From Escherichia ruysiae (GTDB taxonomy: Bacteria > Pseudomonadota > Gammaproteobacteria > Enterobacterales > Enterobacteriaceae), in the NCBI RefSeq assembly GCF_902498915.1, contig NZ_CABVLQ010000001.1: a stretch of 64,000 nucleotides of DNA; one strand, written 5' to 3'. Positions within the stretch are counted from its first letter, which is position 1; each line of letters begins with the position of its first letter. Shown here piece by piece: positions 17,368 through 24,312 of the stretch. A model generated the notes under the pieces. It saw nothing but the letters and a program-made list of their open reading frames with translations. It had not been told where the DNA came from and did not search any database. A program made the position numbers and the translations under genes.

Positions 17368-19992
17368 ATGAGCACGAAATTTAAAACCGTTATCACTACT
17401 GCCGGAGCCGCGAAGCTGGCAGCCGCCACTGTTCCCGGCGGGAAAAAAGTAAACCTGTCTGCAATGGCTGTGGGGGACGGTAATGGCCAATTGCCGGTGC
17501 CGGATGCCGGTCAGACGAAACTGGTGCATGAAGTCTGGCGTCACGCTCTGAATAAAGTCAGCGTGGATAATAAGAATAAAAACTATATCGTGGCTGAACT
17601 GGTTGTTCCGCCCGAAGTGGGCGGCTTCTGGATGCGTGAGCTTGGTCTGTATGACGATGCCGGAACACTGATTGCGGTATCCAACATGGCAGAAAGCTAT
17701 AAGCCAGAACTGGCTGAAGGCTCCGGACGTGCGCAGACCTGCCGCATGGTTATTATTCTCAGCAACGTGGCGTCCGTTGAGCTGAGTATTGATGCCAGCA
17801 CAGTGATGGCGACGCAGGATTACGTCGATGACAAAATCGCAGAGCATGAGCAGTCCCGCCGCCATCCTGACGCCACGCTGACAGAAAAAGGTTTTACTCA
17901 GTTAAGCAGTGCAACAAACAGCACCAGTGAAAAGCTGGCGGCAACGCCAAAGGCAGTAAAAGCAGCCTATGACAATGCTGAGAAACGTCTGCAGAAAGAC
18001 CAGAACGGTGGCGATATTCCAGATAAGGGCGCTTTTCTGGACAATGTTGGCGTTACCAGCCTGACGTTTATGAAACACAATGGAATGATTCCAACCACTG
18101 ACAATCTTGACTCCTATGGCCCAGAAGAAAAATATCTTGGAACGTGGTCATGCCCGTCACAATCCACTGCAAAACCAGAGTCTGGTTACCCTGAAGATAA
18201 AGGCAATGGGGTTCTGGAAGTATTCAATGCTGGTCGCTTTCACTGCACACAACGCTACACCACCCGAACCGGTAATATTTACATTCGGATGCTTGATGCA
18301 GAATGGAACCCTGTCAGTCCTGTATGGAGTGCATGGAGAGTTATTACAAGCGGGACTCGCCCATTAAGCACGTCAATTGACCTGAATTCTTTAGGTGGTG
18401 CGGAACACCTGGGAATATGGCGCAATAGCAGTACATCAATAGCCTCATTTGACCGTCATTTCCCGGAGGAAGGGAGTTTTGGGCAGGGTATTCTGGAAGT
18501 CTTTGAAGGAGGTCTGTATGGGAGGATGCAACGTTACACCACCCGTAGTGGGACTATGTACATTCGCGGACTGACTGCCTCATGGGATGCAGAAAATCCA
18601 CAATGGGAGGACTGGATTGCTGTTGGGTATCAGTCCACGGGATGGACTTATTCAGGGGATCTTGATGACCTTTTAAAGCCTGGTATTTATAGCGTTACGA
18701 AACAGGCCACAAATGCACCTGTCACCGACTCTAAAGATCTTGCTGTTGGCTCAATAGTTGAAGTGAAAAAACGTTGTGATATTGAATCGTATATCCAGAC
18801 ATACACGACTGTTTCAGCAACGGATGTCTATAAAAACCGGACATTTCAGCGAACCCGCGCCAGCGGTGAAACTGACTGGGGGGAATGGGCGGAAGTATAC
18901 AACTCAAAATCATTACTCACTAAATTAGGTGTCGGCGGTGTTACCGACAGGTTATCCAGTCTGGACTGGCAGACCTACGACTTTATACCGGGCAGCATGA
19001 TAACTGTCAGGCTTTCAGATATGACCAATATTCCCGATGGGATGGAATGGGGCGTCATTGATACTAACCTGATAAATATCACTGTTGGCCCCAGTGAAGG
19101 CGGAGGTGTCGCCCGTTCAATGCAGGTATGGCGCAGCACTTCAAACAAAACCAACTATCGTTTTTTTACAGTCCGCTTATATGGCAATCCTGGGGAGCGT
19201 AGCTTCAATATTCGTCGGCTACCAATTATCGACGAAGCCCAGACATGGGAGGCAAAACAGACATTCAGTGCAGGCCTTTCTGGTGAACTGTCCGGCAATG
19301 CGGCTACAGCAACAAAGCTGAAAACGGCAAGGACAATTAACGGCGTAAAATTTGACGGCTCGGCAAATATTGAAGCGTTTCCGCCTGGTGTTCCGCTGCC
19401 GTGGCCATCAGATACACCACCTGCAGGATATGCAATCATGCAGGGGCAGACGTTTGATAAGACTGCATATCCGAAACTGGCTATTGCCTATCCTTCTGGT
19501 GTTATTCCAGATATGCGCGGCTGGACAATCAAGGGCAAACCCGCCAGTGGGCGTGCCGTATTGTCACAGGAACAGGACGGGATTAAATCGCATACTCACA
19601 GTGCCAGTGCGTCAAATACGGATTTGGGAACGAAAACAACCAGTTCGTTTGATTACGGGACGAAGACAGTCAGTACGTTTAACTACGGAACAAAAACCAC
19701 TAATACCACTGGTAACCATACACATACCATTTACAGAGGGAATGCCAATACTAATGGTGAAACCGGTAAAACAGGCTTTGACAACCCATCGTTTAATGGC
19801 ACATCAGGAGCTGCCGGGAATCATGCCCACACGGTAGATATTGGCGCACATAATCATACGGTTGGTATTGGTGCACATTCACACACGGTTGCTATTGGCT
19901 CACACGGGCACTCTATTACCGTTAATGCTACAGGTAATACAGAAAACACCGTCAAAAACATCGCATTCAACTATATTGTGAGGCTTGCATAA
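17368..19992 (+). CDS. H: Tail fibre gpH, mosaic with lambda Stf-like tip
   Basis: Receptor-binding side tail fibre. The first 170 or so residues resemble P2 gpH (MSTKFKTVITTAGAAKLAAA), but the protein is 874 residues against 669 in P2. The middle carries three related modules with the pattern VLEVF...RYTTR-G-IYIR...W--W, at about 280-328, 373-420 and 460-511, resembling pyocin-knob repeats. The C-terminus from about 671 is a tail-collar/Stf-type tip with repeats GTKT-S-F-YGTKT and six HxH metal-binding motifs (about 741-852), ending NIAFNYIVRLA. The tip is expected to set host range and to need the cognate chaperone encoded next. The stop overlaps the G start. Confidence 0.92.
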   Translation: MSTKFKTVITTAGAAKLAAATVPGGKKVNLSAMAVGDGNGQLPVPDAGQTKLVHEVWRHALNKVSVDNKNKNYIVAELVVPPEVGGFWMRELGLYDDAGTLIAVSNMAESYKPELAEGSGRAQTCRMVIILSNVASVELSIDASTVMATQDYVDDKIAEHEQSRRHPDATLTEKGFTQLSSATNSTSEKLAATPKAVKAAYDNAEKRLQKDQNGGDIPDKGAFLDNVGVTSLTFMKHNGMIPTTDNLDSYGPEEKYLGTWSCPSQSTAKPESGYPEDKGNGVLEVFNAGRFHCTQRYTTRTGNIYIRMLDAEWNPVSPVWSAWRVITSGTRPLSTSIDLNSLGGAEHLGIWRNSSTSIASFDRHFPEEGSFGQGILEVFEGGLYGRMQRYTTRSGTMYIRGLTASWDAENPQWEDWIAVGYQSTGWTYSGDLDDLLKPGIYSVTKQATNAPVTDSKDLAVGSIVEVKKRCDIESYIQTYTTVSATDVYKNRTFQRTRASGETDWGEWAEVYNSKSLLTKLGVGGVTDRLSSLDWQTYDFIPGSMITVRLSDMTNIPDGMEWGVIDTNLINITVGPSEGGGVARSMQVWRSTSNKTNYRFFTVRLYGNPGERSFNIRRLPIIDEAQTWEAKQTFSAGLSGELSGNAATATKLKTARTINGVKFDGSANIEAFPPGVPLPWPSDTPPAGYAIMQGQTFDKTAYPKLAIAYPSGVIPDMRGWTIKGKPASGRAVLSQEQDGIKSHTHSASASNTDLGTKTTSSFDYGTKTVSTFNYGTKTTNTTGNHTHTIYRGNANTNGETGKTGFDNPSFNGTSGAAGNHAHTVDIGAHNHTVGIGAHSHTVAIGSHGHSITVNATGNTENTVKNIAFNYIVRLA

Positions 19993-20570
19993 TGGCTTTC
20001 AGAATGAGTGCAGAAGCACAAACTATCCGCGTTTTCAATTTACTTGATGGAACCAATGAATTTATTGGCGAAAGTGATGCATATATTCCACCGTATACTG
20101 GCCTGCCTGCAAACAGTACAGATATTGCACCACCTGATATTCCTGCTGGTTATGCAGCCGTTTTCAATGCAGATGAAATGAAATGGGAGTTGATGGAAGA
20201 TCATCGCGGAAAGACTGTCTACGAAACGAAAACGGGAGCAGCCATTTATATTTCTGAACTTGGCGCATTACCTCCAGACGTGACAGCCATTTCCCCGGAT
20301 GGGGATTATCAGAAATGGAACGGAAATGCGTGGGTGAATGATGAGAATGCAGAGCGTGATGCACTTGTCAGAGCGGCGGAGTCTCAGAAGAAAGAGCAGA
20401 TTGCATATGCCGGTGAAATTATTGCCACGCTGCAGGATGCTGTCGATTTAGATATGGCTACCGAGGAAGAAAAGTTAAGTCTGACACACTGGAAAAAATA
20501 CCGTGTGCTACTGAATCGCGTTCAGCCGGAAGATGCTCCGGATATAGAATGGCCGGAAATGCCGCGATAA
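19992..20570 (+). CDS. G: Tail fibre assembly chaperone, lambda Tfa type
   Basis: Chaperone for folding and trimerising the fibre tip. It occupies the P2 gene G position, but the 192-residue protein follows lambda Tfa closely (MAFRMS, LDGTNEFIGESDAYIPPYTG, DIAPPDIPAGYAAVF, HRGKTVYE, YQKWNG-AWV, KKYRVLLNRV--APDIEWP) rather than P2 gpG. This fits the lambda Stf-like tip of the adjoining fibre: tip and chaperone were exchanged together. It starts in the H stop codon (TAATG). Confidence 0.93.
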   Translation: MAFRMSAEAQTIRVFNLLDGTNEFIGESDAYIPPYTGLPANSTDIAPPDIPAGYAAVFNADEMKWELMEDHRGKTVYETKTGAAIYISELGALPPDVTAISPDGDYQKWNGNAWVNDENAERDALVRAAESQKKEQIAYAGEIIATLQDAVDLDMATEEEKLSLTHWKKYRVLLNRVQPEDAPDIEWPEMPR

Positions 20571-20584
20571 ATTGTATTAGCTCG

Positions 20585-20656
20585 GATGTGAGTTTACACA
20601 TCTATAGCACAGAGTAAAACCTAATCTGGCTGTCCGCTCTGTGCTAGGAGCGGACA
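20585..20656 (+). promoter_or_regulatory. Clustered hairpins, mutually exclusive, after G
   Basis: Three stems crowd this stretch. GATGTG/CACATC (20585-20590 with 20597-20602) forms a small one. TAGCACAGAG (20605-20614) pairs perfectly with CTCTGTGCTA (20637-20646). TGTCCGCTC (20631-20639) pairs perfectly with GAGCGGACA (20648-20656). The last two share 20637-20639 and cannot form together, like an attenuator. No T-run follows, so simple rho-independent termination is unlikely. Confidence 0.5.
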
Positions 20657-20698
20657 TTACCAAGTAACATGCCTTAATCAAAAGGAAATGGTTAATAT

Positions 20699-20812
20699 AT
20701 GCCATCATTGTTTGAAAAATACGCAGTCATATATTGCTATGAACATTGTTGGTGCATTAACTTGCTTAAGAAACTACAATTAAGCATCATAAAATACTCT
20801 TATGACTTTTAA
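20699..20812 (+). CDS. Possible 37-codon ORF upstream of moron pair
   Basis: An ATG at 20699 opens 37 codons (MPSLFEKYAVIYCYEHCWCI...) ending 14 bases before the membrane-protein gene. AAAGGAAA lies upstream, but its spacing is long. It is cysteine- and tyrosine-rich with no recognised family. It may be a leader peptide or chance; included because the gap otherwise holds no gene. Confidence 0.2.
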   Translation: MPSLFEKYAVIYCYEHCWCINLLKKLQLSIIKYSYDF

Positions 20813-20826
20813 GGCTCTACCGTATC

Positions 20827-21234
20827 ATGGCTAAGCGGATTCCTGGTGTTAGTAAAGAATGGTCTAACTATCTCCTTTGTTTATTATTACATATGTCTTT
20901 ACCTCTCTTACCTTTGGGGTTCGAGACACTTGTGCGTTCCGATCACTTGCCATCAATACAAACATTAAACATTACAGCGGCGTTTTATGCGATCTCGATA
21001 GGGCTTTCTTCTAAGAACGTTGCTATGTTTGGTTTGGGTATATTCGTGAGCATTTGTTTCTCTGTTGTATTTGGGATTGTTTCTTCAAATCCTAATTCTG
21101 ATCCTAATCTTAATTTTAATGATAACTTGTATTTTTATTCTCCAATTGCGTGTATTGTTGCTATATTTGTTATACATGCATGTGAACGATATAACAGGCA
21201 TGTTGCTGATTGTACACCATTTTTTGAGTTTTAA
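20827..21234 (+). CDS. Unknown four-helix membrane protein (moron)
   Basis: A 135-residue protein I do not recognise. Hydrophobic segments at about 16-35, 48-62, 64-87 and 102-120 predict four membrane helices; the N-terminus is basic (MAKRIPGVSK) and the segment between helices 3 and 4 is Asn/Asp/Pro-rich (SSNPNSDPNLNFND). The region is markedly AT-rich compared with the virion genes, indicating separate acquisition. It is followed after 9 bases by a second membrane-anchored gene, so the two probably form a unit. The slot is where P2 has the phage-exclusion gene Z/fun, so superinfection exclusion is a reasonable but untested guess. The ribosome site is weak. Confidence 0.6.
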   Translation: MAKRIPGVSKEWSNYLLCLLLHMSLPLLPLGFETLVRSDHLPSIQTLNITAAFYAISIGLSSKNVAMFGLGIFVSICFSVVFGIVSSNPNSDPNLNFNDNLYFYSPIACIVAIFVIHACERYNRHVADCTPFFEF

Positions 21235-21243
21235 GGGGGTGCT

Positions 21244-21735
21244 ATGATTGATACAATTATCCCAGTAATACTATCAATTCTCCCGGCAATACTATCTATA
21301 TTTAGCTTAGTAGCTGTTTCTATAGGTGCATTAGTATCTATCAGGTCTGTTAAAAAAAGACGTGAAATAGAAGTTCAGCTTTTTAATGAGATAATAAATC
21401 AACAAATTAAACAAACTAAAAGCAACCGTAAAAAGGATCTTGAAAATAGTGTTAATGAAATAGAAAATGAACTCAAGAGAAGAGTTGATATTTTGAATAA
21501 AATGCAAAAAGATCTAGAAGCAGTTTCAGAGAACAAATACTATTTTGATAAAGCAAAATATCTTCGAAATGTCAAGTATGGAGAGTATTTATTAGAGATA
21601 AATGAAGCTGTGAATAATATTGATAATAAAAACAAACACTTACTAAATAACGCTCTTAATCAAAGCTCTGAGATTGGAAAAGTAAGATATCTTGGAAGAA
21701 TAACAAAGGAAGCACTGGAAAAAACAGTAGGCTGA
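21244..21735 (+). CDS. Unknown membrane-anchored coiled-coil protein (moron)
   Basis: A 163-residue protein with one or two N-terminal membrane helices (about 4-35) followed by a basic stop-transfer (SVKKRREIE) and a long charged, Asn/Lys-rich helical region (about 36-125) with coiled-coil character, for example KKDLENSVNEIENELKRRVD. A strong ribosome site (AAGGGGG) lies 4 bases before the ATG. It follows the four-helix protein after 9 bases in the same AT-rich segment. No family recognised. The architecture suggests a membrane complex with the upstream protein and a cytoplasmic sensing or scaffolding stalk; that is inference. Confidence 0.65.
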   Translation: MIDTIIPVILSILPAILSIFSLVAVSIGALVSIRSVKKRREIEVQLFNEIINQQIKQTKSNRKKDLENSVNEIENELKRRVDILNKMQKDLEAVSENKYYFDKAKYLRNVKYGEYLLEINEAVNNIDNKNKHLLNNALNQSSEIGKVRYLGRITKEALEKTVG

Positions 21736-21918
21736 TCATTTTTTCCGCTCGTAATAGATAAACTCAAAGGTTCTTTTTGAGAGCCTTTGAGTTTCAATCT
21801 TACCAATATTACTCACCATTTCTTTAGCAGCAATTTGGGGACTATAACTTCTACTTCTTGCTGTGAGTTCAACCGATGGATACAACACATTGGCTAAAAC
21901 GCCCTGTGGGTGATTCAT
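21736..21918 (-). CDS. Possible small leftward gene (60 codons), convergent with the moron pair
   Basis: An ORF of 60 codons (MNHPQGVLANVLYPSVELT...) begins exactly next to the stop codon of the preceding gene and runs leftward. It could be the 3' remnant of a leftward Z/fun-type gene or a regulatory ORF; I recognise no domain. Its 3' part contains an 11-bp perfect stem, AAACTCAAAGG (21760-21770) with CCTTTGAGTTT (21784-21794), which may be a transcription barrier instead. Low confidence as a gene. Confidence 0.3.
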   Translation of the reverse strand: MNHPQGVLANVLYPSVELTARSRSYSPQIAAKEMVSNIGKIETQRLSKRTFEFIYYERKK

Positions 21919-21979
21919 AGTCTAGCGTTTGGACTCCGTAAATTCACAGTTGGAAACTGAGCGAGTACAAATCAAGGCC

Positions 21980-22004
21980 GGCGGGCTGATTGCCCGCCTT
22001 TTCT
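21980..22004 (+). terminator. Terminator before the FI operon
   Basis: The stem GGCGGGC (21980-21986) pairs with GCCCGCC (21992-21998) around TGATT and runs into TTTTCTTT. It ends transcription of the V-to-G plus moron segment before the FI promoter. Confidence 0.85.
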
Positions 22005-22106
22005 TTACCGGTGGTTGTGCTGTTGATTAGCCAACCGGGACAAATAGCCTGACATCTCCGGCACAACTGAAAATACCACTCACCCATTAACCACGGAGTT
22101 AAACGG
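22005..22106 (+). promoter_or_regulatory. Late promoter region for the FI-D operon
   Basis: This is the position of the P2 F promoter. GTGCTGTTG...AGCCAACCGGGAC (second part 22029-22041) matches the O/P gap. No canonical -35 box is evident, as expected for an Ogr-activated promoter. CACGGAG upstream of the ATG is the FI ribosome site. Confidence 0.6.
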
Positions 22107-23297
22107 ATGAGTGACTATCATCACGGCGTGCAGGTGCTGGAGATTAACGACGGCACCCGCGTCATTTCCACCGTATCCACGGCCATTGTCGGCATGGTCT
22201 GCACAGCCAGCGATGCGGATGCGGAAACCTTCCCCCTCAATAAACCGGTGCTGATTACCAATGTGCAGAGCGCAATTGCAAAGGCTGGTAAAAAAGGCAC
22301 GCTGGCGGCGTCGTTGCAGGCCATCGCTGACCAGTCAAAACCGGTCACCGTTGTCGTGCGTGTTGAAGACGGCACAGGCGACGACGAAGAAACGAAACTC
22401 GCGCAGACCGTTTCCAATATCATCGGCACCACCGACGAAAACGGTCAGTACACCGGACTGAAAGCCCTGATGGGGGCTGAGTCGGTTACCGGCGTTAAAC
22501 CGCGCATTCTTGGTGTGCCGGGGCTGGACACCAAAGAGGTTGCCGTCGCACTGGCATCGGTATGCCAGGAACTGAATGCATTCGGGTATATCAGCGCATG
22601 GGGCTGTAAAACCATTTCCGAGGTGAAAGCCTACCGCCAGAATTTCAGCCAGCGTGAGCTGATGGTTATCTGGCCGGATTTCCTCGCATGGGATACGGTC
22701 ACCAGTACCACCGCCACCGCGTATGCCACCGCCCGTGCGCTGGGGCTGCGCGCTAAAATCGACCAGGAGCAGGGCTGGCATAAAACGCTGTCCAACGTCG
22801 GGGTAAACGGTGTTACCGGCATCAGTGCATCTGTATTCTGGGATTTGCAGAAGTCTGGCACTGATGCTGACCTGCTGAACGAGGCAGGCGTCACAACGCT
22901 GGTTCGCCGCGACGGTTTCCGTTTCTGGGGTAACCGTACCTGCTCCGATGACCCACTGTTCCTCTTTGAAAGCTACACACGCACTGCGCAGGTACTGGCC
23001 GACACGATGGCTGAGGCGCACATGTGGGCTATTGATAAGCCCATCACCGCAACGCTGATTCGCGACATCATTGACGGCATCAATGCCAAATTCCGCGAAC
23101 TGAAAAACAACGGTTATATCGTGGATGGCACATGCTGGTTCAGTGAAGAATCCAACGATGCGGAAACCCTCAAGGCCGGAAAACTGTATATCGACTACGA
23201 CTATACCCCGGTGCCTCCCCTCGAAAACCTGACCCTGCGCCAGCGTATTACTTCAAGATACCTGGCAAGTCTGGTCACCTCGGTTAACAGCAATTAA
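22107..23297 (+). CDS. FI: Tail sheath protein gpFI
   Basis: Contractile tail sheath subunit. The 396 residues equal P2 gpFI, and the sequence follows P2 closely (MSDYHHGVQVLEINDGTR). The C-terminal part (about 280-390) is the conserved sheath domain. First gene of the FI-FII-E-T-U-D late operon, separated by 12 bases from the tube gene. Nothing unusual. Confidence 0.96.
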   Translation: MSDYHHGVQVLEINDGTRVISTVSTAIVGMVCTASDADAETFPLNKPVLITNVQSAIAKAGKKGTLAASLQAIADQSKPVTVVVRVEDGTGDDEETKLAQTVSNIIGTTDENGQYTGLKALMGAESVTGVKPRILGVPGLDTKEVAVALASVCQELNAFGYISAWGCKTISEVKAYRQNFSQRELMVIWPDFLAWDTVTSTTATAYATARALGLRAKIDQEQGWHKTLSNVGVNGVTGISASVFWDLQKSGTDADLLNEAGVTTLVRRDGFRFWGNRTCSDDPLFLFESYTRTAQVLADTMAEAHMWAIDKPITATLIRDIIDGINAKFRELKNNGYIVDGTCWFSEESNDAETLKAGKLYIDYDYTPVPPLENLTLRQRITSRYLASLVTSVNSN

Positions 23298-23309
23298 GGA
23301 GCCTGACCG

Positions 23310-23828
23310 ATGGCAATGCCGCGCAAACTCAAGTTAATGAACGTCTTTCTGAACGGCTACAGCTATCAGGGCGTTGCAAAGTCCGTCACGCTGCCAAAAC
23401 TGACCCGTAAGCTCGAAAACTATCGCGGTGCGGGGATGAACGGCAGCGCACCGGTAGACCTCGGCCTTGATGACGATGCGCTGTCAATGGAGTGGTCGCT
23501 CGGTGGCTTCCCGGATTCGGTTATCTGGGAGCTTTACGCCGCAACCGGCGTGGATGCCGTGCCGATTCGGTTTGCAGGCTCTTACCAGCGTGATGATACC
23601 GGCGAAACGGTGGCCGTCGAAGTGGTCATGCGTGGACGTCAGAAAGAAATCGACACCGGCGAGGGTAAACAGGGAGAAGACACCGAGTCGAAAATCTCCG
23701 TGGTCTGCACCTATTTCCGGCTGACGATGGACGGTAAGGAGCTGGTCGAAATCGACACCATCAACATGATTGAGAAGGTGAACGGCGTCGACCGGCTGGA
23801 GCAACACCGCCGCAATATCGGCCTGTGA
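23310..23828 (+). CDS. FII: Tail tube protein gpFII
   Basis: Major tail tube subunit around which the sheath assembles. The 172 residues equal P2 gpFII. AAGGAG lies upstream of the ATG. The conserved strand MRGRQKEIDTGEGKQGEDTE (about 108-127) is typical. Confidence 0.96.
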   Translation: MAMPRKLKLMNVFLNGYSYQGVAKSVTLPKLTRKLENYRGAGMNGSAPVDLGLDDDALSMEWSLGGFPDSVIWELYAATGVDAVPIRFAGSYQRDDTGETVAVEVVMRGRQKEIDTGEGKQGEDTESKISVVCTYFRLTMDGKELVEIDTINMIEKVNGVDRLEQHRRNIGL

Positions 23829-23884
23829 TTTTCATCCGGTCAGCCAGGCTGACCGGTTAACCCCGATTCAGATGTGAGAAAACC

Positions 23885-24160
23885 ATGAACAAAGAAAATG
23901 TGATTACCCTGGAAAATCCGGTCAAACGTGGTGAGCAGGTTATCAAACAGGTCACGCTGATGAAACCTAATGCCGGGACGCTTCGCGGTGTCAGTCTGGC
24001 TTCGGTCGCACACTCCGAAGTCGATGCACTTATTAAGGTGCTGCCGCGCATGACGGCACCGATGCTGACCGAGCAGGAAGTCGCCGCGCTGGAACTGCCT
24101 GACCTTGTGGAACTGGCCGGTAAGGTGGTCGGTTTTTTGTCGCCGAACTCGGTGCAGTGA
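23885..24160 (+). CDS. E: Tail assembly chaperone gpE
   Basis: Short product of the tail assembly chaperone gene, 91 residues as in P2. It binds tape-measure protein during tail assembly. A slippery T6G near its end (24133-24139) lets a fraction of ribosomes shift -1 and make the longer E+E' protein, the equivalent of lambda G/GT. It lies directly before tape measure T. Confidence 0.95.
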   Translation: MNKENVITLENPVKRGEQVIKQVTLMKPNAGTLRGVSLASVAHSEVDALIKVLPRMTAPMLTEQEVAALELPDLVELAGKVVGFLSPNSVQ

Positions 24161-24312
24161 CGTTTCCGAAAAATCTGTCGGTAGATGACCTGATGGCGGA
24201 TGTGGCAGTGATATTTCACTGGCCGCCATCAGAACTGTATCCCATGAGCCTGACCGAACTCATCACATGGCGCGAAAAGGCGCTCCAGCGAAGCGGAAAC
24301 ACGAATGAGTAA
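23885..24312 (+). CDS. E': E+E' frameshift product (tail assembly chaperone)
   Basis: After a -1 slip at T6G the reading frame continues past the E stop (24158-24160) to TAA at 24310-24312. This gives 142 residues, the P2 E+E' length; the extension reads VTFPKNLSVDDLMADVAVIF and on to RSGNTNE. Its end overlaps the T start (24305) by 8 bases. The extension does not open with its own good start codon, supporting frameshift expression. Confidence 0.9.
24133..24139 (+). promoter_or_regulatory. -1 programmed frameshift site TTTTTTG
   Basis: T6G heptamer 19 bases before the E stop codon, at the same place as the known P2 E/E' slip site. The frame change it predicts yields exactly the P2-length E+E' protein. 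Confidence 0.88.

Noticed and set aside
22335..23021. 228-codon leftward ORF opposite FI
   Set aside because: Shadow of the sheath gene; no ribosome site or recognisable domain.
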